Source of the DNA: Actinomadura rupiterrae | Lineage (GTDB): Bacteria; Actinomycetota; Actinomycetes; Streptosporangiales; Streptosporangiaceae | Direction: 5' to 3' | DNA: 64,000 bases | Assembly (NCBI RefSeq): GCF_024172125.1 | Contig: NZ_JAMZEA010000011.1 | Location: forward strand, 1 to 64,000 | Part shown: positions 13,401-23,454 of the stretch, one piece after another | Position numbering within the stretch: the stretch's first letter is position 1 | Layout: the number at the start of each line of letters is the position of its first letter | Notes under the pieces: generated by a model | Told to the model about the DNA's origin: nothing | What the model saw: only the letters and a program-made list of their open reading frames with translations | Database searches by the model: none | Position numbers and translations under genes: made by a program

Positions 13401-16400
13401 CGTTCGGGTGAATCCGAACTTGCCGTCGCCGGTGGTGTGACGGTGATGGCCTCGTCAGAGATGTTCGTGGAGTTTTCGCGGCAGCGTGGCCTGGCGCCAG
13501 ATGGTCGCTGCAAGTCCTTCGGCGAGAATGCCGATGGGACCGCCTGGGCCGAGGGTGTCGGTGTCGTCGTGGTCGAACGCCTCTCCGAGGCGCGTCGCCT
13601 TGGCCATCGCGTGCTGGCGGTGGTGCGTGGCTCGGCAGTTAACCAGGACGGTGCGAGCAACGGATTGACCGCGCCGAATGGCCCGTCGCAGCAGCGAGTG
13701 ATCCGGCAAGCCCTGGCCAGCGCGGGTCTGGGTGTTGAGGACGTCGATGTCGTGGAAGCCCACGGCACCGGAACCACCCTCGGCGATCCGATCGAGGCGC
13801 AGGCGCTGCTGGCGACCTACGGCCAGCGTCCGCAGGACGGTCCACCCCTGTGGTTGGGCTCGTTGAAGTCGAACATGGGTCATGCCCAGGCCGCTGCAGG
13901 GGTCGCAGGGGTGATCAAGATGGTGCAGGCCCTGCACCACGACACCCTGCCCGCAACCCTGCACGCCGACGAACCCAGTTCCCACGTCGATTGGGACGCC
14001 GGCCACGTCCAATTGCTGACCGACGCTCAGCCCTGGCCAGCCGACCATGTTCGTCGTGCGGCGGTTTCGTCGTTCGGGATCAGTGGCACCAACGCCCACG
14101 TCATCATCGAGGAGCCGCCCGGTTCTGCGGCCGTTGCCCAGGAAGAAACCCCAGGCGCCAAGCCGCCGGTTATCCCGTGGGTCCTCTCGGCCAAATCGTC
14201 CCGTGCACTGTCGGGTCAGGCGCGCAAGCTTCTGGATTATGCGGCCGGTCGGGGTCTGGACGTTGCTGACGATGTTGCCGCCCTTGCCGATGTGGGTTGG
14301 TCGTTGGTGTCGGGCCGTTCAGTGTTCGATCACCGTGCGGTGGTGCTGGGTGAGGACGGCCAGGAGCTGCTGGCGGGTTTGCGGTCTGTGGCTGAGAAGC
14401 CCGCTGACGAACTCGCCGGTCCTGCGGTGTCAGGCGTTGTGCGCGCTGGCGGGACGGTGGCGGTTTTCCCAGGTCAGGGTTCGCAGTGGCTCGGCATGGG
14501 ACGTGGCCTGTATGAGGCCTACGAGGTGTTCGCTGAGGCGTTCGACCAGGTCATAGCCGAGTTGGAGTCCTGCCTGGGCGATGCCGTCGCGGTTCCGCTG
14601 CAGGAGGTGCTGTGGGGCGAGGATGCGGACCTGCTGAATCAGACGTTGTTCACGCAGGCGGGCCTGTTCGCGGTTGAAGTGGCGCTGTTCCGCTTGGTCG
14701 AGGCATGGGGCCTCCGTCCGGACTTTGTGTTGGGGCACTCGGTCGGCGAGATCGCGGCGGCGCACGTGGCCGGGGTGTTGTCGCTTGCGGATGCGGCGCG
14801 GTTGGTCGCGGCGCGTGGCCGGTTGATGCAGGCCCTTCCGGCCGGTGGCGCGATGGCGGCGGTGCAGACCGACGAGGAGCACCTCCAGGAGTTCCTGACC
14901 TCGCAGGGACTGACAGACGTTGGGATCGCGGCGGTCAACGCCCCCGGCTCGATCGTCGTATCAGGCGCAGCCAACCAGGTTGAGCAAGTGGTGGAGTGGT
15001 GCAAGGGACAGGGCCGTAAGGCGACACGGTTGCAGGTGTCGCATGCCTTTCATTCACCCCTGATGGATCCGATGCTGGCCCAGTTCAGGGAGGTCGCCGA
15101 GTCCGTCACACCGCGTCCGGCCGAGATCGCGTTGGTGTCCAACCTGACCGGGACCGTCGCTGATGAGGAGTACGGCACTCCCGACTATTGGGTGCGGCAT
15201 GTTCGCCAACCGGTCCGGTTCGCCGACAGCATCGCATTCCTGCACACGCAAGGCGCGTCCCGGTTCCTGGAACTCGGCCCTGGCACGGCCCTGACCAGCC
15301 TCATCACCCAAAATCCGCCCGCGCTGTCCGCCTCGGGCAGTCCGCAGCCGGATCCGCTCGTGGTCCCCACGCTTCGCAAGGGCCAGGACGAGCCCCGGAC
15401 CCTGCTGACCGGTCTGGCGCAGGCGTTCGTCGCCGGCGTCGATTTGGACTGGAAGCAGGTGTTCGACGGCACCGGCGCCACCTGGACCGACCTGCCCACC
15501 TACGCCTTCGACCACCGCCGCTACTGGGCGCACAACCCGAACGACCTTGACGTCAGCGGTGCAGGCCTCTCGGCGGTCGCCCATCCCCTGCTCGCCGCCG
15601 CCGTCGAGCTCCCTGGCGACGGCGACGGCGGTGGCGTCGTCCTGACCGGACGGCTTTCGATGGGCATCGACACCTGGCTCGCCGACCACGCCGTCCAGGA
15701 CCAGGTCATCTTTCCCGGCACCGGGTTCGTCGAGGCCGCGATCCGCGCCGGGGACCAGGTCGGCGCGAGCCACTTGCGCGAGCTGATCCTGCACACCCCG
15801 CTTTCGCTCACCCGGGATCACGCCACCCGCCTGCACGTCAGGGTCACACCCCTGCCGGACGAGGCCGGGGACTCCGGCGAATGGCGGGTGGAGATCCATT
15901 CCAGGCCCGACACCGACGAGGAGCAGGGCTGGGTCCTGCACGCAGAAGGCACGCTCGCCGCCACCGCAACCACACCCGACACCGCAACCGCAACCGCAGC
16001 GACCGCCGCGCTCGCGCGCGAGGCCGGTGAGGGGGCCTGGCCGCCGCCGGACGCGGAGCGGCTCGACACCGCGGACCTGTACGAGCGGCTCGCAGAACGT
16101 GGATACGAGTACGGACCGGCCTTCCAGGGCTTGACGGCCGTCTGGCGGCGCGGCGAAGAGCTGTTCGTAGAGGCGGCCCTGCCCGAGCCCGCGCACGGCG
16201 ACGCGTCCCGGTTCGGACTGCATCCGGCGCTGCTCGACGCGGTGCTGCACGGCGCCCTCGTGGCCGACGTGCTCCAAGCTTCAGGCTCCGGTCGAGTAGC
16301 GCTCCCGTATTGCTGGAACGACGTGACCCTGCACGCAACCGGTGCCGGAGTCGTCCGGGCCCGGCTGGCTCCCGAGGGCGAGGACGCTCTCAGCGTCTCG

Positions 16401-19088
16401 GTGGTCGATCCCGCCGGTCAGCCGGTGCTGACCGCCGGTTCGCTGCTGACCCGCCAGGTCGATCCGGCCCGTCTGCGCCGGGTACCGTCCGCTACCGGCT
16501 GGCTTCACCACCTCACCTGGAGCCCTGCGGAGACTGCCGGCGAGGGTGCGAACGCCCGACCCGAGGACGTCACCGTCCTGACGTTGGCGGAGGCCGGCGG
16601 AGACCACCCCGCCGGGACGACACTCCTGTACTGCGACGGCGCCGCGCAGGGCGACCCGGATGCCGCGCAGAGCGACGTGCCGGACGTTGTCGACGGCCTG
16701 GTGTGCCGGGTCCTCGACGCGCTTCAGTGGTGGCTGGCCGCGGCAGAGGATCAGGACCACCTGGTGATCCTCACCCGCAACGCGGTGCCCTCAGAAGACG
16801 GGGCGGCGGGCGACCTCGCCGCCGCAGCCGTGTGGGGACTGGTGCGCTCCGCGCAGGCCGAGAACCCGGGCCGGATCACCCTGATCGACCTCGACGACCA
16901 GGACACTCCGACACAGGTCGTCCTCAAAGCTGTCGCGCTCGGCGAGCCCCAGTGCGTCGTCCGCGTCGGCCAGGTTCGGGTGCCTCGGCTCCGCTCCCTG
17001 GCGAGCGCAGTCCCGGCGTCCACCGGGCAGCGTCAGCGTCCCCCGGCCCCGGACGGAGCGTTGCTGATCAGCGGCGGCACCGGAGGGCTCGGCGCGCTGG
17101 TGGCGCGGCACGCGGTGCGGGAGTGGGGCGTCCGGGAGCTGGTGCTGGTCAGCCGCCGGGGCCCGGAGGCGGACGGCGCGGACGACCTCGTCGCCGAGTT
17201 GGCCGGGGCGGGCGCGCGGGTGCGGCTGGCGGCCTGCGACGTCGGCGACCGGGACGCGCTGCGCGCCCTGGTCGGCGCGGTCCACGCGGACGGCGGCCGC
17301 ATCGGCGGAGTCGTCCACGCCGCCGGGGTGCTGGGCGACGGCGTGCTCACCGGCCTCAGCGCGGACCGGGTCCGGTCCGTCCTGGCCGCGAAGGCGAGGG
17401 CCGCCTGGAACCTGCACTTGGAGACCGCCCCGGACGAGCCGGACCTGTTCGTCATGTTCTCCTCGATCGCCGGAGTCGTGGGCTCGCCGGGCCAGGCCGC
17501 CTATGCCGCCGCCAACGCCTTCCTCGACGCGCTCGCCCACCACCGCCGCGCCCAGGGCATGCCCGCAGCGTCCCTGGCGTGGGGGCTGTGGGCCGCGCCC
17601 AGCGGCATGACCGCAGGGCTGAACGGCGCCGACCAGGCCAGGATGCGGCGCGGCGGCCTGGTGCCACTGGCCGAGGCGGAGGGCCTGGCGCTGCTGGACG
17701 CGTCCCTGGCCACCGGCCACCCGAACCCTGTGCCCGCCCGCCTGGACGTCGAGGCCATCGCCGTTGCAGGAGCGCCCGTCCCGCCGATGCTGGCGCCGCT
17801 CCTGCCCGTCCGCCGAACGGCCGTCGTCGCGGCCGTCGTCGCGGCCACCGCCACGGCCGCCGCCACGGCCGCCGAGCCCGGAGTCACCCGGCGGGATCTG
17901 CGGCACCGGCTGGTCGGCCTGGCACCAGACGCCCGCCGGAAGGTGCTGCTGGACCTCGTCCTCGGGCACGCGGCGGCGGTCCTCGGCCATGCCGACCCCG
18001 GCGAGATCGACCCGGGACGGCCGTTCCTCGAACTCGGCTTCGACTCCCTCGGGACGGTCACCTTCCGCAACGCGTTGAACCAGGCCACCGGCCTCGGCCT
18101 GACCTCGATGTCCGTGCTCGACCACAACACCCCGGCCGACCTCGCCGCGCACATCGACGCCGAGCTCGACCGCGGCGGCCAGGAGGCCGGCCGGACCGGC
18201 GACAAGGCCGCCGACCATCTCGGCGATCTCTTCCACGGCGCTGTGAGCGCCGGCGAGGTGCACCGGGCGTGGGGGCTGCTGTCCCTGGCGGCGACGCTGC
18301 GCCCGACGTTCGAGGACCCCGCCGACGCGCCGCCGCCGGTGCGGCTGGCGGAGGGCGACGCGCCCGTGCAGCTCGTCTGCATCGCGGCGCCGACGGCGAT
18401 GAGCGGCCCCGGCCTCTACGCCCGGATGGCCCGGAGCCTGAGCGACCGGCGGCAGGTGGCGGCCGTGCCGCTGGCGGGTTTCCGACCGGGGGAGCGGCTG
18501 CCCGCCTCGGCCGAGCATGCCGTGGGGAGCCTCGCGGACGGCGTGCTGCGGGCCGTGGACGAGCGGCCGTTCGTCCTGATCGGCCACTCCTCGGGCGGCG
18601 TCCTCGCGCGCGCCGTGGCCCGGCGCCTTGAGACCTCGGGGGCGCGCCGCCCGGCGGGGCTGATCATGCTCGACAGCTTCCGGGCGGAGCCGGACGACTG
18701 GGGCGTGCCATTGGACCAGCTGATCACCGGCATCCTGGAGTTCGAGGACCTGCTGGGACGCTTCGACGGCGAGCGGCTGACCGCGATGGTCTCCTGGTGC
18801 TCGCTGCTCCCGGAGATCGCCCGCGAATCCCCGGCCGCTCCGACGCTCTTCGTGCGCTGCGCCGACCCTTACTTCTTCACACCCGCCGCCGAGTCGGCCG
18901 GCGGGGAGCCGGAGCCCTGCTTCGCCGAGCCCTGGGAACCCGCCCAGGAACTCAGGCATATCGACGCCGACCACTTCGGAATGATGGCGGAGAAGGCCGA
19001 TCGCACCGCCGGGCTGGTCCATGCCTGGATCGAGGAGCTCACCGCCGCCTGGGAACTCAGGAACGCCGACGACCGCGGGCACCGCTGA
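7386..19088 (+). CDS. Modular type I polyketide synthase, two extension modules plus thioesterase (frameshifted at 8.0-8.5 kb)
   Basis: Terminal PKS of the pathway: two chain extensions, then release. The start is ATG 7386, with AAGGGG (7372-7377) as ribosome site and an N-terminal docking coiled coil. Domain order is dock-KS-AT-DH-KR-ACP-KS-AT-DH-KR-ACP-TE, about 3,900 residues. Both flanks (7386-8030 and 8530-19088) are in the same frame. Between them the first KS is disrupted by several single-base insertions, including one that breaks HGTGT near 8440 and one at about 8522; net frame is restored. From 8530 onward the frame is open to TGA 19086-19088. The following gene starts 17 bases later, suggesting one operon with the molybdenum hydroxylase. 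Confidence 0.92.
7485..12760 (+). other. PKS module: KS-AT(methylmalonyl)-DH-KR-ACP
   Basis: The KS cysteine codon is at 8016-8018; the rest of the KS is frameshifted. The AT (about 9136-9960) has GHSQG (Ser 9423) and YASH (9723-9734), hence methylmalonyl. The DH (about 10246-11120) has an intact HAVLGQVLFP (His 10344) and DxxxH (Asp 10893). The structural KR half is about 11150-11700; the catalytic half, about 11730-12290, has TGGTGGLG and an LDD motif (B-type). The ACP serine codon is at 12669. There is no ER. The expected product of the cycle is an alpha-methyl, alpha,beta-unsaturated unit. Confidence 0.9.
8030..8530 (+). other. Second cluster of single-base indels, inside a KS domain
   Basis: Compared with the two intact KS domains at 1.3-1.8 kb and 13.3-13.9 kb, this stretch has extra bases near 8038 (gcttgcac), 8070 (gtcaggtg), 8440 (cccactggcacc, in the HGTGT motif) and 8522 (ggttccg), with further changes between. 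Frame before and after is the same, so the insertions sum to a multiple of three. The flanking sequence is nearly identical to the other KS copies. Confidence 0.8.
12849..18170 (+). other. PKS module: KS-AT(malonyl)-DH-KR-ACP
   Basis: The KS is intact with Cys 13356 (DTACSSS). The AT (about 14455-15290) is a different lineage from the two upstream ATs: GHSVG (Ser 14739) and HAFH (15042-15053), hence malonyl-CoA. The DH (about 15570-16480) has HAVQDQVIFP, where the usual glycine of HxxxGxxxxP is aspartate (codon 15699-15701); the catalytic His (15687) and the DxxxH Asp (16236) remain. The KR (about 17070-17640) has LGD in place of LDD and keeps YAAAN. The ACP serine codon is at 18045. Confidence 0.9.
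18350..19060 (+). other. PKS type I thioesterase domain
   Basis: Alpha/beta-hydrolase domain at the C-terminus of the last PKS. The nucleophile is in GHSSGG (Ser codon 18588-18590), the acid in MLDSF (Asp 18672) and the base in DADHFG (His 18972). It releases the finished chain as acid or macrolactone; the sequence alone does not decide which. Its presence marks the end of the assembly line. Confidence 0.92.
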
Positions 19089-19104
19089 CCTGCCGAGGAG
19101 CGAC

Positions 19105-19731
19105 ATGACCAGCGAAGTGAGCACGGACCGCCGCGAAGCGAGCACAGACCCCGGGGTGACCACGGACAGCGGGGTGAGCACGGACCGAGCGGTGCGGCTG
19201 ACGGTGAACGGGAAACCCCACGATCCGGTGCTGGACCCGCGCAGCACGCTCGTGGACGCGTTGCGCGACAGCCTGGGCCTCACCGGCACCAAGAAGGGCT
19301 GCGACCGGGGCGAATGCGGCGCCTGCACCGTCCTGGTCGACGGCAACCCGGTCCTGGCGTGCATGACGCTGGCGGCGGCGGCCGAGGACCGGCAGGTCAC
19401 CACTATCGAGGGCGTGTCGGACGGCCAGGGCGGCATGCATCCCGTCCAGCGGGCCTTCTGGGAGGCCGACGCCCTGCAGTGCGGTTTCTGCACGTCCGGC
19501 CAGGTGATGTCGGCTATCGCCTGCATCGACCAGGGCCACGCCTCCTCCCGCGGCAGGATCAGGGAGTGGATGAGCGGGACCCTCTGCCGCTGCGCGGCGT
19601 ACCCCCAGATCGTCGACGCCGTCGAGACAGCAGCCCGCGAGTCCGCATCGACCGGCGAACCCGTAACGGTCCGCGAGTCCGTACCGACCGGCGAGGCCGG
19701 AGCAGTCCGCGAGAGGGAGGCGGGACGATGA
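19105..19731 (+). CDS. Molybdenum hydroxylase small subunit, two [2Fe-2S] clusters
   Basis: Electron-transfer subunit of a xanthine dehydrogenase/aldehyde oxidoreductase family enzyme. It is 208 residues. I chose ATG 19105 because GAGGAG (19095-19100) precedes it and the PKS stops at 19088. The plant-type cluster cysteines are C66, C71, C74 and C86; the second cluster comes from C126, C129, C161 and C163 (CGFC, CRC). There is no Tat signal, unlike E. coli PaoA, so the enzyme is probably cytoplasmic. Both ends carry Thr/Ser/Glu-rich repeats outside the fold: three STD-type repeats in residues 5-28, and a 12-residue repeat near the C-terminus encoded by 36-base repeats (starts 19636, 19672, 19708). 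The stop overlaps the next ATG by 4 bases. Confidence 0.93.
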   Translation: MTSEVSTDRREASTDPGVTTDSGVSTDRAVRLTVNGKPHDPVLDPRSTLVDALRDSLGLTGTKKGCDRGECGACTVLVDGNPVLACMTLAAAAEDRQVTTIEGVSDGQGGMHPVQRAFWEADALQCGFCTSGQVMSAIACIDQGHASSRGRIREWMSGTLCRCAAYPQIVDAVETAARESASTGEPVTVRESVPTGEAGAVREREAGR

Positions 19732-20723
19732 GGGCGTTCGCCTATGCCCGGCCGGGCACGCTGGAGGAGGCCCTCGCCGCGCTGCGCGAGCCGGGGGCGG
19801 ACCTCCTCGCGGGCGGGACCGAGCTGCTCAACTGGATGAAGGACGGGATCGAGGCACCGCGGACGCTGCTCGACATCACCGGGCTGCCCCTCGGCGAGGT
19901 GGCCGCCGCCGGCGACGGAGGGCTGCGGATCGGCGCCGTCGCCAAGATGAGCCACGTGGCCGCGCACCCGCTCGTCCGCGACCGGTATCCCGTGGTGCGC
20001 GAGTCGCTGCTGCAGGCGGCCTCCCCTCAGCTCCGCAACATGGCGACCATCGGCGGCAACCTGATGCAGCGCACCCGCTGCCCCTACTACCGCGCGGAAG
20101 ACGGGACGGGCTGCAACAGGCGGGTGCCGGGGTCGGGCTGCGCCGCGCTCGAATCCGGCGACACGTCCGCGCACGCGATCTTCGGCTGGAGCCCGTCCTG
20201 CGTGGCGACGCTGCCGTCCGACCTCGCGGTCGCGCTCGCCGCTCTGGACGCCGAGTTGGTCACGGTGGGCGACCGGGGAGAGCGGCGCATCCCGGTCGCG
20301 GAGTTCCACCGGCTGCCGGGCGAAGAGCCCGCGCGCCACAACGAGCTGCCGCCCGGCGAGCTGATCGTGGCGGTCGTGATCCCACCGCCTCCGGACGGCG
20401 AGGTTTCCCGCTACCTCAAGGTCAGGGAGCGCGCGTCGTACGGGTTCGCTGTCGTGTCCGCCGCCGCGGCCGTGGTCCTTGACGGCTCTGGCGCGGTGGC
20501 CGGCGCCAGGGTGGCGCTCGGCGGCGTCGCGCACCGGCCCTGGCGGCTGACCGAGGCCGAGTCGGCGCTGCGCGGGGTCCCCGTCCAGGATGCGGTGGCG
20601 GTGCGCGCGGCGGTAGAGCGGTCCTTCGCACAGGTGGACCCCCCACCCGGCAATGGCGTCAAAGTCGAACTGGCCCAGCGCGCCGCTGTCCGCGCGCTGC
20701 AGATGGCGGGAGGCGCGGCATGA
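19728..20723 (+). CDS. Molybdenum hydroxylase FAD-binding medium subunit
   Basis: FAD subunit passing electrons between the Fe-S subunit and the final acceptor. It is 331 residues. The start ATG 19728 lies in an ATGA overlap with the previous stop, and the N-terminus MRAFAYARPGTLEEA fits the family. It has the FAD loops LLAGGTELLNWM and ATIGGNLMQRTRC. A Cys-rich insertion (TRCPYYR, GTGCNRRV, GSGCAAL) matches the extra [4Fe-4S] site of PaoB/YagS-type subunits and of the 4-hydroxybenzoyl-CoA reductase group. The sequence supports the family; the acceptor and substrate are not predictable. Confidence 0.93.
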   Translation: MRAFAYARPGTLEEALAALREPGADLLAGGTELLNWMKDGIEAPRTLLDITGLPLGEVAAAGDGGLRIGAVAKMSHVAAHPLVRDRYPVVRESLLQAASPQLRNMATIGGNLMQRTRCPYYRAEDGTGCNRRVPGSGCAALESGDTSAHAIFGWSPSCVATLPSDLAVALAALDAELVTVGDRGERRIPVAEFHRLPGEEPARHNELPPGELIVAVVIPPPPDGEVSRYLKVRERASYGFAVVSAAAAVVLDGSGAVAGARVALGGVAHRPWRLTEAESALRGVPVQDAVAVRAAVERSFAQVDPPPGNGVKVELAQRAAVRALQMAGGAA

Positions 20724-22846
20724 CGACCCTGGACACGCCCGACCAGCCCAGTCCACCGAGCCCCGATGGCCCTCTGCGTCCGGACGGGCCTGACAAGTTG
20801 ACCGGCGCGGCCCGCTACACCGCCGACGTCACCGTCCCGGGGATGCTGAACGCCGCGCTCGTCCCCGCCACGATTCCGGTGGGGAGGGTCGCCGCCGTGG
20901 ACGTCTCGGCGGCCGTCCGGGCACCCGGGGTGCACGCGGTGCTCACCGCCGCGGACATGCCCGATCTGCAGCCACTGCCGTCGCCGCCGCTCGGCCACGG
21001 CAGCCTGCCCATGCGCGACGACGTGATCCGCCACGAGGGGCAGCCGGTGGCGCTGGTCCTGGCCGACAGCTGGGAGCAGGCGCGGTACGCGGCCGGGCTG
21101 GTCGGTGTCGAGTACGCCGACACCGCGGCGCCGCTGGCCTTCGAGGACGCGCCGGACGAGACGCCCGCGAGCGGCCACGCCTTCTGGCCCACCGACGCGT
21201 CCGTGGGTGACGTGGAGGCGGGCCTGCGCGCCGCGGACGTGGTGGTGACCTCGGACTACGGCACCGCCGACCGGCACGCCAACCCGATCGAGCCGTCGGC
21301 GACGCTCGCGGTCTGGGACGAGTCCGGCTCGCTGCTGGTCCACAGCTCGGTGCAGGCGCTGCGGCTGACGCACATGACGCTCGCCGGGATGTTCCGGCTT
21401 CCCCCGGAGAAGGTGCGGGTCATTTGCCCCTATGTCGGCGGCGGGTTCGGCGCCAAGGGGTACATCTGGTCCCACACGATTCTTGCCGCCGCGGCCGCCC
21501 TGGTGGTGCGCCGTCCGGTGAAGATCGTGCTGACCCGCGCGCAGATGTTCACCCTGTCCGGCCATCAGCCCGTCAACCGGCAGACCGTCACGCTCGCGGC
21601 CACCCGGGATGGTGCGCTCACCGCGATCCGGCACCACTCCACGCACCCCACCGCGCGCGAGGACGGTTACGTCGAGGGCGCCACGCGCTCGACCGGCTGG
21701 CTGTACGCCTGCCCGGCGATCGAGACCCGGATGCGGGTGCGCCGCGTCGACCGGCCCAACCCGACCGCGATGCGTTCGCCCGGCGAGGGCATCGGCCTGT
21801 TCGCGCTGGAGACGGCGATGGACGAGCTGGCCGCTGAGCTGGGCATGGACCCGGTGGAACTGAGGATCCGCAACGAGCCCGAGCACGAGCCGATGACCGG
21901 CCTGCCGTTCTCCACCAGGACGCTCGTCCGCTGCCTGCGCGAGGGCGCGCGGCGGTTCGGCTGGGAGCGGCGCAGCGCCGAGCCCCGCTCGATGCGCGAC
22001 GGCCACGACCTGATCGGCTGGGGCGTCGCCGCCGCGAGCAAGGACTCCATCGGCGCGCTGTCCTCGGCGCGGATCTCCATGGAGGCCGACGGGCGGGTGT
22101 GCGTGGAGACCGCCATCCAGGAGATCGGCACCGGCATGCCCGCCGCGATCCAGGCGGTGGCGGGCCCGGTGCTCGGGGTGGCGGCCGAGACGGTGCGGGT
22201 CCGGCACGGCGACACCTTGCTGCCCGCCGCGAGCCCGTCGATCGGCTCGATGTCGGCGCTGAGCGTCGGCTCGGCCGTTGAGCTCGCCGCGACGCGGCTG
22301 CGGGACGAGCTGGAGGCGGCCGGCGGCCTGGAGGGGCTGCGCGCGGCGGGCCTCGAACGGCTGGAGGCCGAGGCCACCTGGGACCCCGCCGAGCACATGC
22401 GGGAGAAGCTGTCGCGCAACGCCTACGGCGCGGTCTTCGCCGAGGTGCGGGTGGACGCCGACCTGGGGCAGGTGCGGATGAGCCGGTGCGTGGGCGTCTT
22501 CGGCGCGGGACGCATCCTCAGCCCGGTGACGGCGCGGAGCCAGATGATCGGTGGCATCGCCTGGGGGTGCGGGCAGGCCCTGCTGGAACGGTCGGTGCTG
22601 GACACACGCCGGGGCCGGTTCCGCTCGAAGAACCTTTCGGGCTACCTCGTCCCGGTCAACGCCGACATCGGCGATGTCGACGTCTCGTTCGTCGAGGACG
22701 ACGACCGGCGGGTGAGCGCGGTGGGCGCGAAGGGGATCGGGGAGCTCGGCGCCATCGGTGTCGCGGCCGCGATAGCGAACGCGGTGTCCCACGCGACCGG
22801 TCGGCGGATGCGCGAGCTGCCGATCCGCATCGAGCACCTCCTCTAA
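20720..22846 (+). CDS. Molybdenum hydroxylase large subunit (molybdopterin-binding, PaoC/YagR-like)
   Basis: Catalytic subunit that hydroxylates aldehydes or N-heterocycles using a molybdopterin cofactor. It is 708 residues, starting in an ATGA overlap with the FAD gene. It has GGGFGAKG in the first Mo-pterin domain, AMRSPGEGIG in the middle, and AKGIGELGAIG near the C-terminus, whose glutamate (about residue 675) is in the place of the catalytic base. Three ordered, overlapping genes show that an obligate heterotrimer is made. Position directly after the PKS terminal gene suggests, but does not prove, a tailoring role on a polyketide aldehyde or a ring. No signal peptide is visible. Confidence 0.93.
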   Translation: MTTLDTPDQPSPPSPDGPLRPDGPDKLTGAARYTADVTVPGMLNAALVPATIPVGRVAAVDVSAAVRAPGVHAVLTAADMPDLQPLPSPPLGHGSLPMRDDVIRHEGQPVALVLADSWEQARYAAGLVGVEYADTAAPLAFEDAPDETPASGHAFWPTDASVGDVEAGLRAADVVVTSDYGTADRHANPIEPSATLAVWDESGSLLVHSSVQALRLTHMTLAGMFRLPPEKVRVICPYVGGGFGAKGYIWSHTILAAAAALVVRRPVKIVLTRAQMFTLSGHQPVNRQTVTLAATRDGALTAIRHHSTHPTAREDGYVEGATRSTGWLYACPAIETRMRVRRVDRPNPTAMRSPGEGIGLFALETAMDELAAELGMDPVELRIRNEPEHEPMTGLPFSTRTLVRCLREGARRFGWERRSAEPRSMRDGHDLIGWGVAAASKDSIGALSSARISMEADGRVCVETAIQEIGTGMPAAIQAVAGPVLGVAAETVRVRHGDTLLPAASPSIGSMSALSVGSAVELAATRLRDELEAAGGLEGLRAAGLERLEAEATWDPAEHMREKLSRNAYGAVFAEVRVDADLGQVRMSRCVGVFGAGRILSPVTARSQMIGGIAWGCGQALLERSVLDTRRGRFRSKNLSGYLVPVNADIGDVDVSFVEDDDRRVSAVGAKGIGELGAIGVAAAIANAVSHATGRRMRELPIRIEHLL

Positions 22847-22922
22847 CCGCCGTCGCCTCCGCGTCCGCGTCCCGCCCTTCCAGAGGTGCTGCTTCTTCGG
22901 AGGGCCGCGGATGCTGCGGTCC

Positions 22923-23429
22923 CTACGCGCCGGCCTCTCCGGAGGCGGCTTTCTCGGGTGGGTGCTGGCTCCGGCCGCCGTCGCCGTTGGGAGAGGAGTC
23001 CTGGAGGACGAGGGCCTGGAGCAGCTCCTTGAGGGTCTGGATCTTGTCCGCGGAGAGCGGGGTGAGGAACTCGCGCTCGGCGGCGTCGGCGTCGAGGTCG
23101 GCATGGGCCAGCATCGCCCGGCCCTCGTCGGTCACGTCGACGATGTTGCGCCGCCGGTCGGCCGGGTCGGGATGGCGGGTGACCAGGTCCCGGCCCTCCA
23201 GGGCGTCCAGCAGTTCGACCATCGAGGTGCGGTCGATGCCGAGCAGGCGCGAGCCCTGCAGCTGGGACATCGGCCCCTTGGCGGCCAGCACCCGCAGCAC
23301 GGCGAGCGACCGGCTGTCGATGCCGTGCGGGGCCAGTGCGGCGGCGTTGACCTCGTACAGCCTGCGGTAGGCGCTCTTGAGCAGGTAGCCGAGGCGGCTG
23401 GTGAGCTCTTCGGAGACTTCGCTGGACAC
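22923..23429 (-). CDS. MarR family transcriptional regulator
   Basis: Winged-helix dimeric repressor of 168 residues from GTG 23429. The helix-turn-helix lies at about residues 50-80 (GPMSQLQGSRLLGIDRTSMV) and the wing contains DPADRRRNIVDVT, both typical of MarR. The C-terminal 20 residues are Gly/Pro-rich and look disordered. It diverges from a DHA2 exporter gene, and the shared intergenic region contains an inverted repeat (23455-23471). The standard inference is that it represses the exporter and itself and responds to a small ligand, possibly the polyketide. Confidence 0.92.
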   Translation of the reverse strand: MSSEVSEELTSRLGYLLKSAYRRLYEVNAAALAPHGIDSRSLAVLRVLAAKGPMSQLQGSRLLGIDRTSMVELLDALEGRDLVTRHPDPADRRRNIVDVTDEGRAMLAHADLDADAAEREFLTPLSADKIQTLKELLQALVLQDSSPNGDGGRSQHPPEKAASGEAGA

Positions 23430-23454
23430 GTCAACAACTATACAACTAGAATAC

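Noticed and set aside
16791..20756. 1321-codon minus-strand open frame across the PKS end and the hydroxylase genes
   Set aside because: Crosses several well-supported plus-strand genes and has shadow-frame composition.
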